Shown: positions 8,793-18,052, counted from the first letter of the stretch. The stretch: 64,000 nucleotides of DNA from Lachnobacterium bovis (GCF_900111325.1 NZ_FOGW01000006.1:62001-126000), one strand, 5' to 3'. Program-made: numbers and translations. The notes: a model not told the origin generated them from the letters alone.

Positions 8793-8837
8793 AAAAAGGT
8801 CTAGGCAGAAGTCAAGTTTTCTATCTAGACCTTTTTT
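8793..8837 (+). terminator. Terminator or attenuator between rbfA and nrnA
   Basis: 12-bp stem AAAAAGGTCTAG (8793-8804) with CTAGACCTTTTT (8825-8836), 20-nt loop, ending in a six-T run. It lies inside a conserved operon order, so read-through to nrnA-truB is likely unless these have another promoter; I see no clear one. Confidence 0.75.
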
Positions 8838-8862
8838 GTAAATTACAAAAGGGTTAACAATA

Positions 8863-9822
8863 ATGAATATTGATGAAATTCTAAAAGGAAAAAAGAATAT
8901 AGGAATAGCTGGACATGTAAACCCAGATGGTGACTGTATTGGTGCTAGTCTAGCTTTTTTTAACTATGTTAAAGAGACTTGTAAAGAAATAAAAACGGAC
9001 GTATATTTAGAGAATATTCCTAATATATTTAAATTTATGAATGGTTCAGAATGCATTATTGATAATATTTCGAATGAAGAAGATTATAATAAAGAATATG
9101 ATTTGTTCGTTGTGTTAGATTGTGGTGCAATAGATAGATTAGGAAAATTTGAAAAATATTATATGAATGCTAAAGAAACATTATGCATAGATCATCATAT
9201 TACAAATAATAATTATGCTGATTACAATTATGTTGTGCCAGAGGCAAGTTCAACTTGTGAATTGCTTGTTGATTTGCTTGGTATCAATAAAATATCAAAA
9301 CGTACTGCAGAGTGTTTATATACTGGAATTATCCATGATACAGGTGTTTTTCAGTATACGTGTACATCTAAAAAAACGATGAATATTGCGGGTGAATTGA
9401 TGCAAAAGGGTATTAATTATACTAAAATTATAGATGATACCTATTATACTAAAACATTTGAACAAAATAAAGTTTTAGGGCAAGCATTACTCAATAGTAA
9501 TATTCATTTGAATGGTAAATGCGTTTCCTCGATTATTACGCAGAAAGAGATGAAAAAATATAATGTTTTACCAAAACACTTAGATGGAATTATTAATCAA
9601 TTACGAGTTACTAAGAATATAGAAGTTGCAATTTTCTTATATGAAATCGAAAAAGATATATTTAAAGCAAGTTTACGTTCAAATGGTAAAGTTGACGTCT
9701 CTGATATTGCAGTTATTTTTGGTGGTGGTGGTCATGAGATGGCTGCAGGATTTTCACAAAAAAAAGATCCAGAACTTATAATTGATAATGTTATAAAAGA
9801 AGTGAGTAAGCGTTTATTATAG
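8863..9822 (+). CDS. nrnA: DHH-family nanoRNase/pAp phosphatase NrnA
   Basis: Degrades short RNA oligonucleotides and, in characterised members, dephosphorylates pAp. The 319-aa protein has the DHH domain metal motifs: GHVNPDGDCIGAS near the start, VLDCG, and DHH near residue 110. The DHHA1 domain ends with GGGGHEMAAGF near 287-297. Length is typical. It lies between rbfA and truB as in many Firmicutes. The Shine-Dalgarno (AAAGGG) is somewhat weak. Confidence 0.93.
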   Translation: MNIDEILKGKKNIGIAGHVNPDGDCIGASLAFFNYVKETCKEIKTDVYLENIPNIFKFMNGSECIIDNISNEEDYNKEYDLFVVLDCGAIDRLGKFEKYYMNAKETLCIDHHITNNNYADYNYVVPEASSTCELLVDLLGINKISKRTAECLYTGIIHDTGVFQYTCTSKKTMNIAGELMQKGINYTKIIDDTYYTKTFEQNKVLGQALLNSNIHLNGKCVSSIITQKEMKKYNVLPKHLDGIINQLRVTKNIEVAIFLYEIEKDIFKASLRSNGKVDVSDIAVIFGGGGHEMAAGFSQKKDPELIIDNVIKEVSKRLL

Positions 9823-9866
9823 GAAGTTGAAGAAACATGTAGACGTTTTTAAGTAATGGAGGCTTT

Positions 9867-10769
9867 ATGATTAACGGAATTATTAATGTATATAAAGAAA
9901 AAGGATTCACGTCTTTTGATGTGGTGGCCAAGATGAGAGGAATTTTTCATCAAAAAAAAATAGGGCATACAGGGACACTTGATCCGGACGCAGAGGGTGT
10001 ATTGCCAGTTTGCCTGGGAAAAGCCACAAAAGTTTGTGACTTGCTAACTGATACTGATAAAGAATATAGAGCAGTTCTTTTATTAGGACAAGAAACTGAT
10101 ACACAAGATGTTTCAGGCAAGATTATAAATAAAAAAACTGTTGATGTTGATGAAGCGCAAGTAAAAGAGACGATTAACAGTTTTGTTGGAGAATATGCTC
10201 AGATTCCACCAATGTATTCAGCACTAAAAGTTAATGGTCAAAAATTAGTTGATTTGGCACGAAAAGGCATTGAAGTAGAGCGAAAACCTAGAAATGTTTT
10301 TATAAATGATATAAAAATAGAAAAAATTGATTTGCCACGAGTTACAATGGTAGTCGGTTGTTCTAAAGGAACATATATTAGAACTTTATGTAAAGATATA
10401 GGAGATAAACTAGGTTGTTTTGGTTGTATGGAAAGTCTAGTTAGAACACAGGCAGCTGGATTTAGATTAGAGGATGCAATAAAATTGTCAGATGTCGAAA
10501 CGATTGTATCAAGGAATGAAATTGCAAAATATATTAAGCCAATAGATCATGTTTTATGTGATTTTCCAAAAGTTAAGGCCAATGAAGAATCACAAAAATA
10601 TGTATATAATGGAAATAAGTTATCTGAAAATAATTTACAGACACATGATTTTGAGTTTCAAGATGATGTAGAATACAGAGTATATGATTTTGAAGATAAT
10701 TTTATTGGAATTTATAAATATATAAATAAAGAAAAATTTTTAAAACCAGTAAAAATGTTTTTTCTATAA
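9867..10769 (+). CDS. truB: tRNA pseudouridine-55 synthase
   Basis: Converts U55 of the tRNA T-loop to pseudouridine. 300 aa with the TruB core GHTGTLDPDAEGVLP, where Asp39 is the catalytic aspartate, then YSALKVNGQKLVDLARKG and GTYIRTLCKDIG. A short C-terminal extension follows rather than a clear PUA domain. RBS GGAGG. Downstream gap to ribF is 109 bp and AT-rich, with no strong terminator. Confidence 0.95.
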   Translation: MINGIINVYKEKGFTSFDVVAKMRGIFHQKKIGHTGTLDPDAEGVLPVCLGKATKVCDLLTDTDKEYRAVLLLGQETDTQDVSGKIINKKTVDVDEAQVKETINSFVGEYAQIPPMYSALKVNGQKLVDLARKGIEVERKPRNVFINDIKIEKIDLPRVTMVVGCSKGTYIRTLCKDIGDKLGCFGCMESLVRTQAAGFRLEDAIKLSDVETIVSRNEIAKYIKPIDHVLCDFPKVKANEESQKYVYNGNKLSENNLQTHDFEFQDDVEYRVYDFEDNFIGIYKYINKEKFLKPVKMFFL

Positions 10770-10878
10770 AATTCTCTAAGGTTTAATAAATTGTTATGTT
10801 TTTAAATTTTTTTGTGTTTTTATAGAGTAGGAAATTTTTTTGCTAAAAAAGGGTTAAATATAATGGATAGGAAGTAGT

Positions 10879-11799
10879 ATGGAGTATATAAGAGAAACTA
10901 TTGATTTTAAGGTTGCAAATGACACAGCTATTACACTAGGAAAGTTTGATGGTTTACATAAAGGACATGAATTGTTAATTGAAAATTTAATTAAAATTAG
11001 CAATGAAAAAAATTTGAAATCGGTTGCATTTACATTTGATATTCCACCGGTTAAGCTGGTAAAAGAGGATAAATTGTCTCAAAATAAAGTGATTACAACA
11101 AATGATGAAAAACACTATATTTTTGAAAAGACTGGTTTAGATTATTTGATAGAATGTCCATTTAGAAAAGAAATAATGATGATGTCACCTATAGATTTTA
11201 TTAAATGGATGGTGAAGTCGCTTAATGTAAAATACTTTATTGTTGGAGAAGATTTTAAATTTGGATATAAACGTCAGGGAAATTATATAACTCTAAAGGA
11301 ATATTCAAAACAGTTTGGCTATAAGGTGTTAGTTATTACTAAGATTAAAGATGAACAAAGAGATATAAGTAGTACTTATATCAGGGAAGAACTTTTATCT
11401 GGAAATATAAGAAAAGCAAATAGTTTATTAGGATATGAATTCTTTGTTAAAAGCAAAGTAATTCAAGGTAATAAAATAGGAAGAACTATAGGTATTCCAA
11501 CTATAAATATGATTTTACCGCCTAATAAGATTTTGCCTCCAAATGGTGTGTATGTAACATCTGTAAACGTTGATGAAAAATGGTATAGAGGTGTTACAAA
11601 TGTTGGATGCAAGCCGACTATATCAGATAATAATCCGATAGGAATTGAAACATATATTATTGATTTTTGTCAGGATATTTATGGAAAAGAAGTTTATGTA
11701 AGTTTTTTAGATTTTATTAGAGAAGAAAGAAAATTCAATTCGATTGAAGAATTAAAACATCAAATGATTTCGGATATTGAAATCGCTAAAAAGTGGTAA
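10879..11799 (+). CDS. ribF: Bifunctional riboflavin kinase/FAD synthetase
   Basis: Phosphorylates riboflavin to FMN and adenylylates FMN to FAD. The 306-aa protein has the N-terminal nucleotidyltransferase motif GKFDGLHKGHE at residues 21-31 and the ISSTYIRE signature, followed by the C-terminal kinase domain with GIPTINM, GVY and GVTNVG. Typical size. It closes the truB-ribF pair and would feed FMN and FAD to the Rnf/ApbE flavoproteins further along. RBS AGGAAG. Confidence 0.95.
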   Translation: MEYIRETIDFKVANDTAITLGKFDGLHKGHELLIENLIKISNEKNLKSVAFTFDIPPVKLVKEDKLSQNKVITTNDEKHYIFEKTGLDYLIECPFRKEIMMMSPIDFIKWMVKSLNVKYFIVGEDFKFGYKRQGNYITLKEYSKQFGYKVLVITKIKDEQRDISSTYIREELLSGNIRKANSLLGYEFFVKSKVIQGNKIGRTIGIPTINMILPPNKILPPNGVYVTSVNVDEKWYRGVTNVGCKPTISDNNPIGIETYIIDFCQDIYGKEVYVSFLDFIREERKFNSIEELKHQMISDIEIAKKW

Positions 11800-11830
11800 A
11801 TATTAAATTATCTAAAGAATAATTTTTTTG

Positions 11831-11859
11831 TTTACTTCTTTAGGTAAATATGATATACT
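11831..11859 (+). promoter_or_regulatory. Promoter of rpsO
   Basis: TTTACT (11831-11836), 17-bp spacer, TATACT (11854-11859) with an extended TG (11851-11852). The start point would be near 11866, giving an 85-nt leader. Confidence 0.75.
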
Positions 11860-11877
11860 TACGAAGTAATTTGAAGC

Positions 11878-11915
11878 TTTTATTCGGTGATAGGACACTC
11901 CGACCTTCTACTGAA
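11878..11915 (+). promoter_or_regulatory. Candidate S15 autoregulatory leader
   Basis: The leader between promoter and rpsO contains ATTCGGTG (about 11882) able to pair, with G-U wobbles, with TACTGAAT (about 11910), enclosing AGGACACTCCGACCT. Ribosomal protein S15 regulates its own mRNA in several bacterial groups through leader structures that mimic its 16S rRNA site. Assignment here is by position and structure only. Confidence 0.5.
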
Positions 11916-11950
11916 TATTGGCAATTTAAATTTATTAGGAGGATTTTATA

Positions 11951-12217
11951 ATGATCGCAAAAGAAAAGAAACAAGCTATTATCAATGAATACGGAAGAAC
12001 TGCTAACGATACAGGATCTCCAGAAGTACAAGTTGCTATCCTTTCAGCTAGAATTGCTGAATTAACAGAGCACTTAAAAGTTAATCCAAAAGATCATCAC
12101 TCAAGAAGAGGTATGTTAAAAATGATCGGTAAAAGACGTGGTCTTTTAGCATACTTAAAAGATATCGATATCGAAAGATATCGTTCATTAATCGAGCGTT
12201 TAGGATTAAGAAAATAA
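11951..12217 (+). CDS. rpsO: Ribosomal protein uS15
   Basis: 88-aa primary 16S-binding protein of the 30S subunit. [22 protein letters not shown] and the [22 protein letters not shown] block are the family core with the rRNA-binding His and Asp residues. RBS AGGAGG. It is followed by a terminator and then pnp, the classical rpsO-pnp order. Confidence 0.97.
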   Translation: MIAKEKKQAIINEYGRTANDTGSPEVQVAILSARIAELTEHLKVNPKDHHSRRGMLKMIGKRRGLLAYLKDIDIERYRSLIERLGLRK

Positions 12218-12230
12218 TAGTTTAAGATTT

Positions 12231-12265
12231 GCAGAGTGGAGTTGTTATGATTCCGCTCTGTTTTT
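12231..12265 (+). terminator. Terminator after rpsO
   Basis: CAGAGTGGA (12232-12240) pairs with TCCGCTCTG (12252-12260), one G-U wobble, followed by five T residues. Confidence 0.75.
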
Positions 12266-12306
12266 CATGTAAATGAAGCAATGTGATAATAAAATTAAAA
12301 TATAGA

Positions 12307-12413
12307 CACGTACAGAAATTCATCCGAGACCACTGAATAGTATAGGAAGTATATGTAATAGTAGTTTTTGATAAGCCTAAATTATTCAGTAGTTTCGGTT
12401 AAACTGATACGTG
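12307..12413 (+). promoter_or_regulatory. Long imperfect hairpin in the pnp leader
   Basis: CACGTACAG (12307-12315) pairs with CTGATACGTG (12404-12413) apart from one bulged A; after an internal loop, CCGAGACCACTGAATA (12324-12339) pairs with TATTCAGTAGTTTCGG (12383-12398) with one mismatch and one wobble. The stem totals about 25 bp and ends 10 nt before the pnp Shine-Dalgarno. In Escherichia coli the pnp leader is a long hairpin cut by RNase III and then used in PNPase autoregulation; this is a structural analogue. Confidence 0.65.
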
Positions 12414-12438
12414 AGTAGTATAAAAGGAGACATAATAT

Positions 12439-14535
12439 ATGTACAAAAGTTATTCATTAGAACTAGGTGGAAGAACACTTAGTGTTGATATTGGAAGAGT
12501 GTGTGCACAGGCAAACGGCGCAGCGTTATTAAAATACGGTGAGACAACTGTTTTATCTACAGCAACAGCATCTGATAAACCAAGAGATGGAATCGATTTT
12601 TTCCCTTTAAGTGTTGAATATGAAGAAAAAATGTATTCGGTTGGTAAGATTCCAGGTGGATTTAACAAAAGAGAAGGTAAAGCTTCTGAAAATGCAGTTT
12701 TAACATCTCGTGTTATTGATAGACCTATGAGACCGTTATTCCCTAAGGATTATAGAAATGATGTTACATTAAATAATATGGTAATGTCTGTTGATCCAGA
12801 ATGCCGTCCAGAATTAGTTGCAATGATTGGTTCTGCATTAGCAACATCTATTTCAGATATTCCATTTGCTGGACCATGTGCAATGACACAGCTTGGTATG
12901 GTTGATGGAGAATTTATTGTTAACCCTTCTCAAGAACAATGGGATAATGGTGATTTGAAATTAACAGTTGCTTCAACATCAAAGAAGGTTATTATGATTG
13001 AAGCTGGAGCAAATGAGATTCCAGAAGAAAAAATGATTGAAGCTATTTATAAATGTCATGATATAAATCAAAAAGTTATTGAATTTATTAATATGATCGT
13101 AGCTGAAGTTGGTAAAGAAAAACATGAATATGAAAGTTGCGCAGTTCCAGAAGAATTATTTGCAGCTATCAAAGAGATTGTTCCACCATCTGAAATGGAA
13201 GAGGCTGTATTTACAGATGAAAAACAAGTAAGAGAAGAAAATATTAAGGATATTACTGCTAGATTAGAAGAAGCATTTGCTGAAAATGAAGAATGGTTAG
13301 CAGTTTTACCAGAAGCCATTTATCAATATGAAAAGAAAACAGTTCGTAAAATGATTTTAAAAGATCACAAACGTCCAGATGGTCGTGCAATTGAGCAAAT
13401 TAGACCTCTAGCTTCTGAAGTTGATTTAATTCCAAGAGTACATGGTTCTGCTATGTTTACAAGAGGACAAACTCAGATTTGTGATGTTGTAACACTTGCT
13501 CCATTATCTGAAGTACAAAAGATTGATGGATTAGATGCTAATGTTACTTCAAAAAGATATATGCATCACTACAATTTCCCAGCTTATTCAGTTGGTGAAA
13601 CTAAAGTTTCAAGAGGACCAGGAAGACGTGAAATTGGACACGGTGCACTTGCAGAGAGAGCTTTATTACCAGTATTACCAAGTGTAGAAGAATTCCCATA
13701 CACAATTAGAGCTGTTTCTGAAACATTTGAATCTAATGGATCAACATCAATGGCTTCAACATGTGCTTCATGTATGGCATTAATGGCAGCTGGTGTTCCA
13801 ATTAAGTCAATGGTAGCAGGTATTTCATGTGGTCTTGTTACTGGTGATACAGACGATGATTTCGTAGTTCTTACAGATATTCAAGGACTAGAAGATTTCT
13901 TCGGAGATATGGACTTTAAAGTAACAGGTACACATGACGGTATTACAGCTATCCAAATGGATATCAAGATTCATGGTTTAACAAGAGAGATTGTTGAACA
14001 GGCAATTTCAAGAACAAGAGAAGCAAGATTATACATTATGGATGAAGTTATGAGTAAGGCAATTGCTGAGCCAAGAAAATCAGTAAATGAATATGCTCCT
14101 AAGATTGAAACTATTTCAATTGATCCTTCAAAAATTGGTGATGTAGTTGGACCAAAAGGTAAAACTATCAATGAAATTATTGCTAGAACAGATGTTAAAA
14201 TTGATATTTCAGAAGAAGGTAACGTTTCTATTTGTGGCACAGATGGTGTTATGATTAATTATGCAATGGAAATGATTAGAATTATCGCTTCAGATTTTAC
14301 AAAAGGACAGATTTTAACAGGTAAGGTTACAAGTATTAAAGAATTTGGAGCATTTGTTGAATTTGCGCCAGGTAAAGAAGGTATGGTTCACATTTCTAAG
14401 ATTACAGATAAACGTATCAACCATGTTGAAGATGTATTAGCTCTTGGTGACGAAGTAACTGTAATTTGCTTAGGAAAAGATAAAATGGGAAGAATTTCAT
14501 TCTCTATTAAAGATGTTCCTGAAAGTGAAAGATAA
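12439..14535 (+). CDS. pnp: Polyribonucleotide nucleotidyltransferase (PNPase)
   Basis: 3'-5' phosphorolytic exoribonuclease of mRNA decay. The 698-aa protein has two RNase PH-like domains, the second with FTRGQTQ and the phosphate-binding SNGSTSMAS block. A KH domain (IGDVVGPKGKTINEII) and a C-terminal S1 domain (GKVTSIKEFGAFVEF) follow. Normal length and order. RBS AAAGGAG, just after the long leader hairpin. Downstream of rpsO, from which it is separated by a terminator. Confidence 0.97.
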   Translation: MYKSYSLELGGRTLSVDIGRVCAQANGAALLKYGETTVLSTATASDKPRDGIDFFPLSVEYEEKMYSVGKIPGGFNKREGKASENAVLTSRVIDRPMRPLFPKDYRNDVTLNNMVMSVDPECRPELVAMIGSALATSISDIPFAGPCAMTQLGMVDGEFIVNPSQEQWDNGDLKLTVASTSKKVIMIEAGANEIPEEKMIEAIYKCHDINQKVIEFINMIVAEVGKEKHEYESCAVPEELFAAIKEIVPPSEMEEAVFTDEKQVREENIKDITARLEEAFAENEEWLAVLPEAIYQYEKKTVRKMILKDHKRPDGRAIEQIRPLASEVDLIPRVHGSAMFTRGQTQICDVVTLAPLSEVQKIDGLDANVTSKRYMHHYNFPAYSVGETKVSRGPGRREIGHGALAERALLPVLPSVEEFPYTIRAVSETFESNGSTSMASTCASCMALMAAGVPIKSMVAGISCGLVTGDTDDDFVVLTDIQGLEDFFGDMDFKVTGTHDGITAIQMDIKIHGLTREIVEQAISRTREARLYIMDEVMSKAIAEPRKSVNEYAPKIETISIDPSKIGDVVGPKGKTINEIIARTDVKIDISEEGNVSICGTDGVMINYAMEMIRIIASDFTKGQILTGKVTSIKEFGAFVEFAPGKEGMVHISKITDKRINHVEDVLALGDEVTVICLGKDKMGRISFSIKDVPESER

Positions 14536-14589
14536 TTTAAAGTATTGTTTAAATTATAGTTAAGATATAAATATATTTGACATTACAGT

Positions 14590-14626
14590 AAACTACGTAA
14601 TTATATGATTAATTACGTAGTTTTTT
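14590..14626 (+). terminator. Terminator after pnp
   Basis: AAACTACGTAATTA (14590-14603) pairs perfectly with TAATTACGTAGTTT (14610-14623), 6-nt loop, followed by a T run to 14626. Confidence 0.85.
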
Positions 14627-14689
14627 AATTCAAAATGTTTATTTAAAGCAATAAAGTGTCCAATATATTTTTAATTGTTTAATAATAAC

Positions 14690-14718
14690 TTGCTTAATAA
14701 AAATAAATCATTTAAAAT
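14690..14718 (+). promoter_or_regulatory. Probable promoter of cls-scpA-scpB
   Basis: TTGCTT (14690-14695), 17-bp spacer, TAAAAT (14713-14718), a 5/6 match at -10. Start point would be about 14725, very close to the GAGGTG ribosome-binding site, so the 5' UTR would be short. Confidence 0.5.
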
Positions 14719-14742
14719 GTAGAAATAGAAGAGGTGGATTTA

Positions 14743-16281
14743 TTGAAAAAATTATTAAGTAAAATATTTGGTTTTTTGGCGTTAACTTTTTTTGCTATAT
14801 TTATTCAGTTAAATTGGATAATATTTTGGCTCTATGTTTTAAATGAACAGTATCAGTACGCGAGCATAGGGATTCATGTTCTTGCAATAATAATTGCTTT
14901 TGTTATTCTGAATAAAAAAACACAAGTGTACAATAAAATGTCATGGATGCTTTTTATTGTGTTGATGCCAATTTTGGGCTGTATGTGTTATTTTATCTAT
15001 GGGCGTTCAGAATTAACAAAGAAAACAAGAGAAAAGTTGAGCAAAACTCATAACTATTATAAGAACTTTTTAGTTGTGAATGAATATGAAAAAGAATTAG
15101 ATAAATTAAAAGATAATAGGAATGCACATAAAATTGCGCAGTATATGAAAAATTATGGACATTATCCAATTCATCAATCAGATGATATAAAATATTATGA
15201 AGATATTAATGCTTTGTTTGAAGAAATGATAACAGATATTGAAAAAGCAGAAAAATACATATTCATAGAATTTTTTATTGTTGATAAAGGATATATGTTG
15301 GATAGATTATTGTCCGTGCTAGAAAAAAAGATAAAACAAGGCGTTGAAGTTAGATTTATTTATGATGATGTAGGTTGTATTAATACTATGAAAACAAAGG
15401 ATTGGACTAGATTGGCTGAATTAGGAATTAAATTTGGCAAGTTCAATAAATTTAAACCTATTATATCTGTTGTGATGAATAATAGAGATCATAGGAAAAA
15501 TGTTGTAATAGATGGAAAAATCACATATACAGGTGGTTTTAATTTGGCGGATGAGTATATAAATAAAATTGAACGATTTGGACATTGGAAAGATGCGGGT
15601 GTTAGATTTACTGGAAAACCTGTTATTAATTCTACAGTGATGTTTTTGGAGATGTGGAATTTTATAAAAGACACATTAGAAGATCCAACACCATATATTA
15701 GCTATCCCAAAATAGATACAAAGAATGCCGTTGATTCATATATATTACCATACGCAGATTCTCCGCTAGATTATGAAACTGTCGGAGAAAACATATATCT
15801 AAATTTGATAAATAACGCAAAAAAATATGTATATATTTTTACCCCATATTTGATAATTGATCCTGAGATGACAAAGGCACTAACGAATACTGCAAAGAGC
15901 GGAGTTGATGTTAGAATTGTTACTCCAGGTATTCCAGATAAAAAGATGATATTTTTAGCAACGCAATCATCGTACGAACCTTTAATAGAGGGTGGGGTTA
16001 AGATATATCAATATAAGCCGGGCTTTTTACATTCAAAGTGTTGCATAAGTGATGATAAATATGGTGTTGTTGGAACAATTAATTTTGATTTTAGAAGCTT
16101 TTATTTACATTATGAAAGTGCTGTTTTGATGTATAAGTGTAGTGCAATAAAACAATTAAAGAAAGATTTTATTGACACAATTGCTATTAGTGATAAAGTT
16201 ACTTTAGAATTTACTAAAAGAAAAGATTATTTAATTAGATTTTTACAAAGTATTTTAAGAGCATTTGCTCCATTATTATAG
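14743..16281 (+). CDS. cls: Cardiolipin synthase
   Basis: Membrane phospholipase-D-family enzyme condensing phosphatidylglycerol into cardiolipin. I start it at TTG (14743), six bases after GAGGTGG; an in-frame GTG at 14734 lies inside that Shine-Dalgarno. The 512-aa protein has two N-terminal transmembrane helices (about residues 5-25 and 35-60), a short third hydrophobic segment near 70-85, and two HKD motifs: His250 in HRKNVVIDGK and His430 in HSKCCISDD. Length and order fit bacterial Cls. Substrate phosphatidylglycerol needs pgsA, also in this window. Confidence 0.93.
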   Translation: MKKLLSKIFGFLALTFFAIFIQLNWIIFWLYVLNEQYQYASIGIHVLAIIIAFVILNKKTQVYNKMSWMLFIVLMPILGCMCYFIYGRSELTKKTREKLSKTHNYYKNFLVVNEYEKELDKLKDNRNAHKIAQYMKNYGHYPIHQSDDIKYYEDINALFEEMITDIEKAEKYIFIEFFIVDKGYMLDRLLSVLEKKIKQGVEVRFIYDDVGCINTMKTKDWTRLAELGIKFGKFNKFKPIISVVMNNRDHRKNVVIDGKITYTGGFNLADEYINKIERFGHWKDAGVRFTGKPVINSTVMFLEMWNFIKDTLEDPTPYISYPKIDTKNAVDSYILPYADSPLDYETVGENIYLNLINNAKKYVYIFTPYLIIDPEMTKALTNTAKSGVDVRIVTPGIPDKKMIFLATQSSYEPLIEGGVKIYQYKPGFLHSKCCISDDKYGVVGTINFDFRSFYLHYESAVLMYKCSAIKQLKKDFIDTIAISDKVTLEFTKRKDYLIRFLQSILRAFAPLL

Positions 16282-16302
16282 AATAAGGAGACTTTTTATT
16301 CC

Positions 16303-17223
16303 ATGGAAATGACAGTAAAATTACAAGTTTTTGAAGGACCATTAGACTTGCTATTGTATTTATTAGAAAAAAATAAAGTTAATATTTATGATATTCCAAT
16401 TGTGGAGATTACTGATCAATACATGGAGTATATTGACGAAATGCGCCAAAGAGACTTAGAAGTCATGAGTGAATTCTTAGTTATGGCTGCGACATTATTA
16501 TCAATTAAAGCAAAAATGCTTTTACCAAAGAAGAAAAACGAAGAGGAAGAAGAAGTAGATCCTCGAGAAGAATTAGTTCAGCAGTTATTAGAGTATAAAA
16601 TGTATAAATATATGGCATATGAGCTTAAAGATAGACAGATTGACGCTGAAAAGTCAATGTATAAAAAACCTACTATTCCAAAAGAGGTTAAATGTTACGA
16701 AGAGCCTATTAATCTTGATGAATTAGTAAAAGGAATAACATTACAAAAATTAAATAAAATTTTTAAAGATGTAATGAAAAAGCAAGTTGATAAAGTCGAT
16801 CCAATTAGATCTAAGTTCGGAAAAATTGAAAAGGAAGAATTTTCATTAGAGGAAAAAATGTTATATGTTGAGAATTATGCTTTGAATAGAGCTAATTTTA
16901 GTTTTAGAAATCTTTTAGAAGAACAGAGTTCAAAAACAGAAATAATAGTAACATTTTTAGCTATTTTAGAATTGATGAAAAGTGGAAAAATATATATTTC
17001 TCAGGAAGAAAAATTTGGAGATATTAATATTGAATCTAAAATTTATACAAAAGAAAAGAATAATTTTGATGTTGATATTATTAGTCCAGAGTCTAAGAAA
17101 TATAATCGTGATATTTATGAGGTAGATATTAATAATTCACTAGATAAGACAACTACAAATATTAACGTACAAAGAAACGACAATCAAAAAAGTATTAATA
17201 CGAATAATAGAGAGGATTTATAA
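16303..17223 (+). CDS. scpA: Condensin kleisin subunit ScpA
   Basis: ScpA bridges SMC heads in the bacterial condensin. The 306-aa protein starts with the kleisin core VFEGPLDLLLYLLEKNKVNIYDIPI, a Glu-rich middle (KKKNEEEEEVDPREELVQQLLEY) and a winged-helix domain near 190-240. It then carries an Asn-rich tail of about 65 residues, longer than many ScpA proteins. RBS AAGGAG. ScpB begins three bases after its stop, so they are co-translated. smc itself is not in the window. Confidence 0.93.
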   Translation: MEMTVKLQVFEGPLDLLLYLLEKNKVNIYDIPIVEITDQYMEYIDEMRQRDLEVMSEFLVMAATLLSIKAKMLLPKKKNEEEEEVDPREELVQQLLEYKMYKYMAYELKDRQIDAEKSMYKKPTIPKEVKCYEEPINLDELVKGITLQKLNKIFKDVMKKQVDKVDPIRSKFGKIEKEEFSLEEKMLYVENYALNRANFSFRNLLEEQSSKTEIIVTFLAILELMKSGKIYISQEEKFGDINIESKIYTKEKNNFDVDIISPESKKYNRDIYEVDINNSLDKTTTNINVQRNDNQKSINTNNREDL

Positions 17224-17225
17224 TC

Positions 17226-17792
17226 ATGGAAAAAAATTATAAAGCCATTATAGAAGCTATTTTATTTACTATGGGTGACTCAGTTGAGTTATCCAAAATT
17301 GCTAATGCGATAGATTTAAGTGAATCAAAAACTAAAGATATAATTGAAGAAATGAAAAAAGAATTAGATAGTCAAGATAGAGGAATAACAATAGTAAAAT
17401 TAGAAAATTCGTATCAAATGTGTACTAAAACTCAAATGTATGATTATCTAATAAAGATTGCAAAGCAACCTAAACGTAGGGTACTATCAGATATCTTATT
17501 AGAAACTTTATCAATTATAGCCTATAAGCAACCGGTTACAAGAGCAGAAATTGAGAAAATTAGAGGTGTTTCTTGTGAACACGCTATTAGTAAGCTTATA
17601 GAATATAATTTGGTATCAGAATTAGGTAGACTTGACGCACCGGGTAGACCACTTCTATTTGGTACAACAGAAGAATTTTTAAGAGTTTTTGGGGTAAAAT
17701 CGTTAAATGAACTTCCAATTTTAAATCAAGTACAAATTGAAGAATTTAAGCAAGAAGCTGAAAAAGAAATGCAAATACAGTTAGAGGTTTAA
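17226..17792 (+). CDS. scpB: Condensin subunit ScpB
   Basis: Dimeric tandem winged-helix protein that binds ScpA and regulates SMC-ScpAB. 188 aa with AIIEAILFTMGDSVELSKIA at the start, the ETLSIIAYKQPVTRAEIEKIRGV signature and the GRPLLFGTTEEFLRVFG block. Directly after scpA. In many Firmicutes scpAB sits next to the DUF2953 and GerW genes; here those lie 33 kb away. Confidence 0.94.
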   Translation: MEKNYKAIIEAILFTMGDSVELSKIANAIDLSESKTKDIIEEMKKELDSQDRGITIVKLENSYQMCTKTQMYDYLIKIAKQPKRRVLSDILLETLSIIAYKQPVTRAEIEKIRGVSCEHAISKLIEYNLVSELGRLDAPGRPLLFGTTEEFLRVFGVKSLNELPILNQVQIEEFKQEAEKEMQIQLEV

Positions 17793-17810
17793 AAATGACA
17801 TTATATGAGG

Positions 17811-17853
17811 TAAATTCACACAAGAGAAGATTGTGTGGGTTTATCTTTTTTTT
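17811..17853 (+). terminator. Terminator after scpB
   Basis: TAAATTCACACAA (17811-17823) pairs with TTGTGTGGGTTTA (17831-17843), two G-U wobbles, followed by a long T-rich tail. Confidence 0.8.
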
Positions 17854-17943
17854 GTTGGCTAGAAGAATTTTATTATAGTTAGAGATTTTTTTGTGTCAAA
17901 TTTTATTTTACATTATACATTTTAAAAGTTATAAAGTCAGAAT

Positions 17944-18012
17944 ATACTATTAATTCTTGAAGTATTCTGTAGTAATTATACTATTGAAAAAATAGTATTA
18001 AAATAATATAAT
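17944..18012 (+). promoter_or_regulatory. Promoter and candidate operator of the decarboxylase operon
   Basis: TTGAAA (17984-17989), 17-bp spacer, perfect TATAAT (18007-18012). The octamer ATACTATT occurs directly at 17944-17951 and 17978-17985 and inverted (AATAGTAT) at 17991-17998; the last two form a palindrome with a 5-bp centre covering the -35. A further CAGAATA/TATTCTG repeat spans 17938-17969. The promoter is strong by eye; the operator is a prediction. Confidence 0.65.
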
Positions 18013-18052
18013 AAAATTATAAAAATTATATAAAATGTATGGAGGAAGTGTA

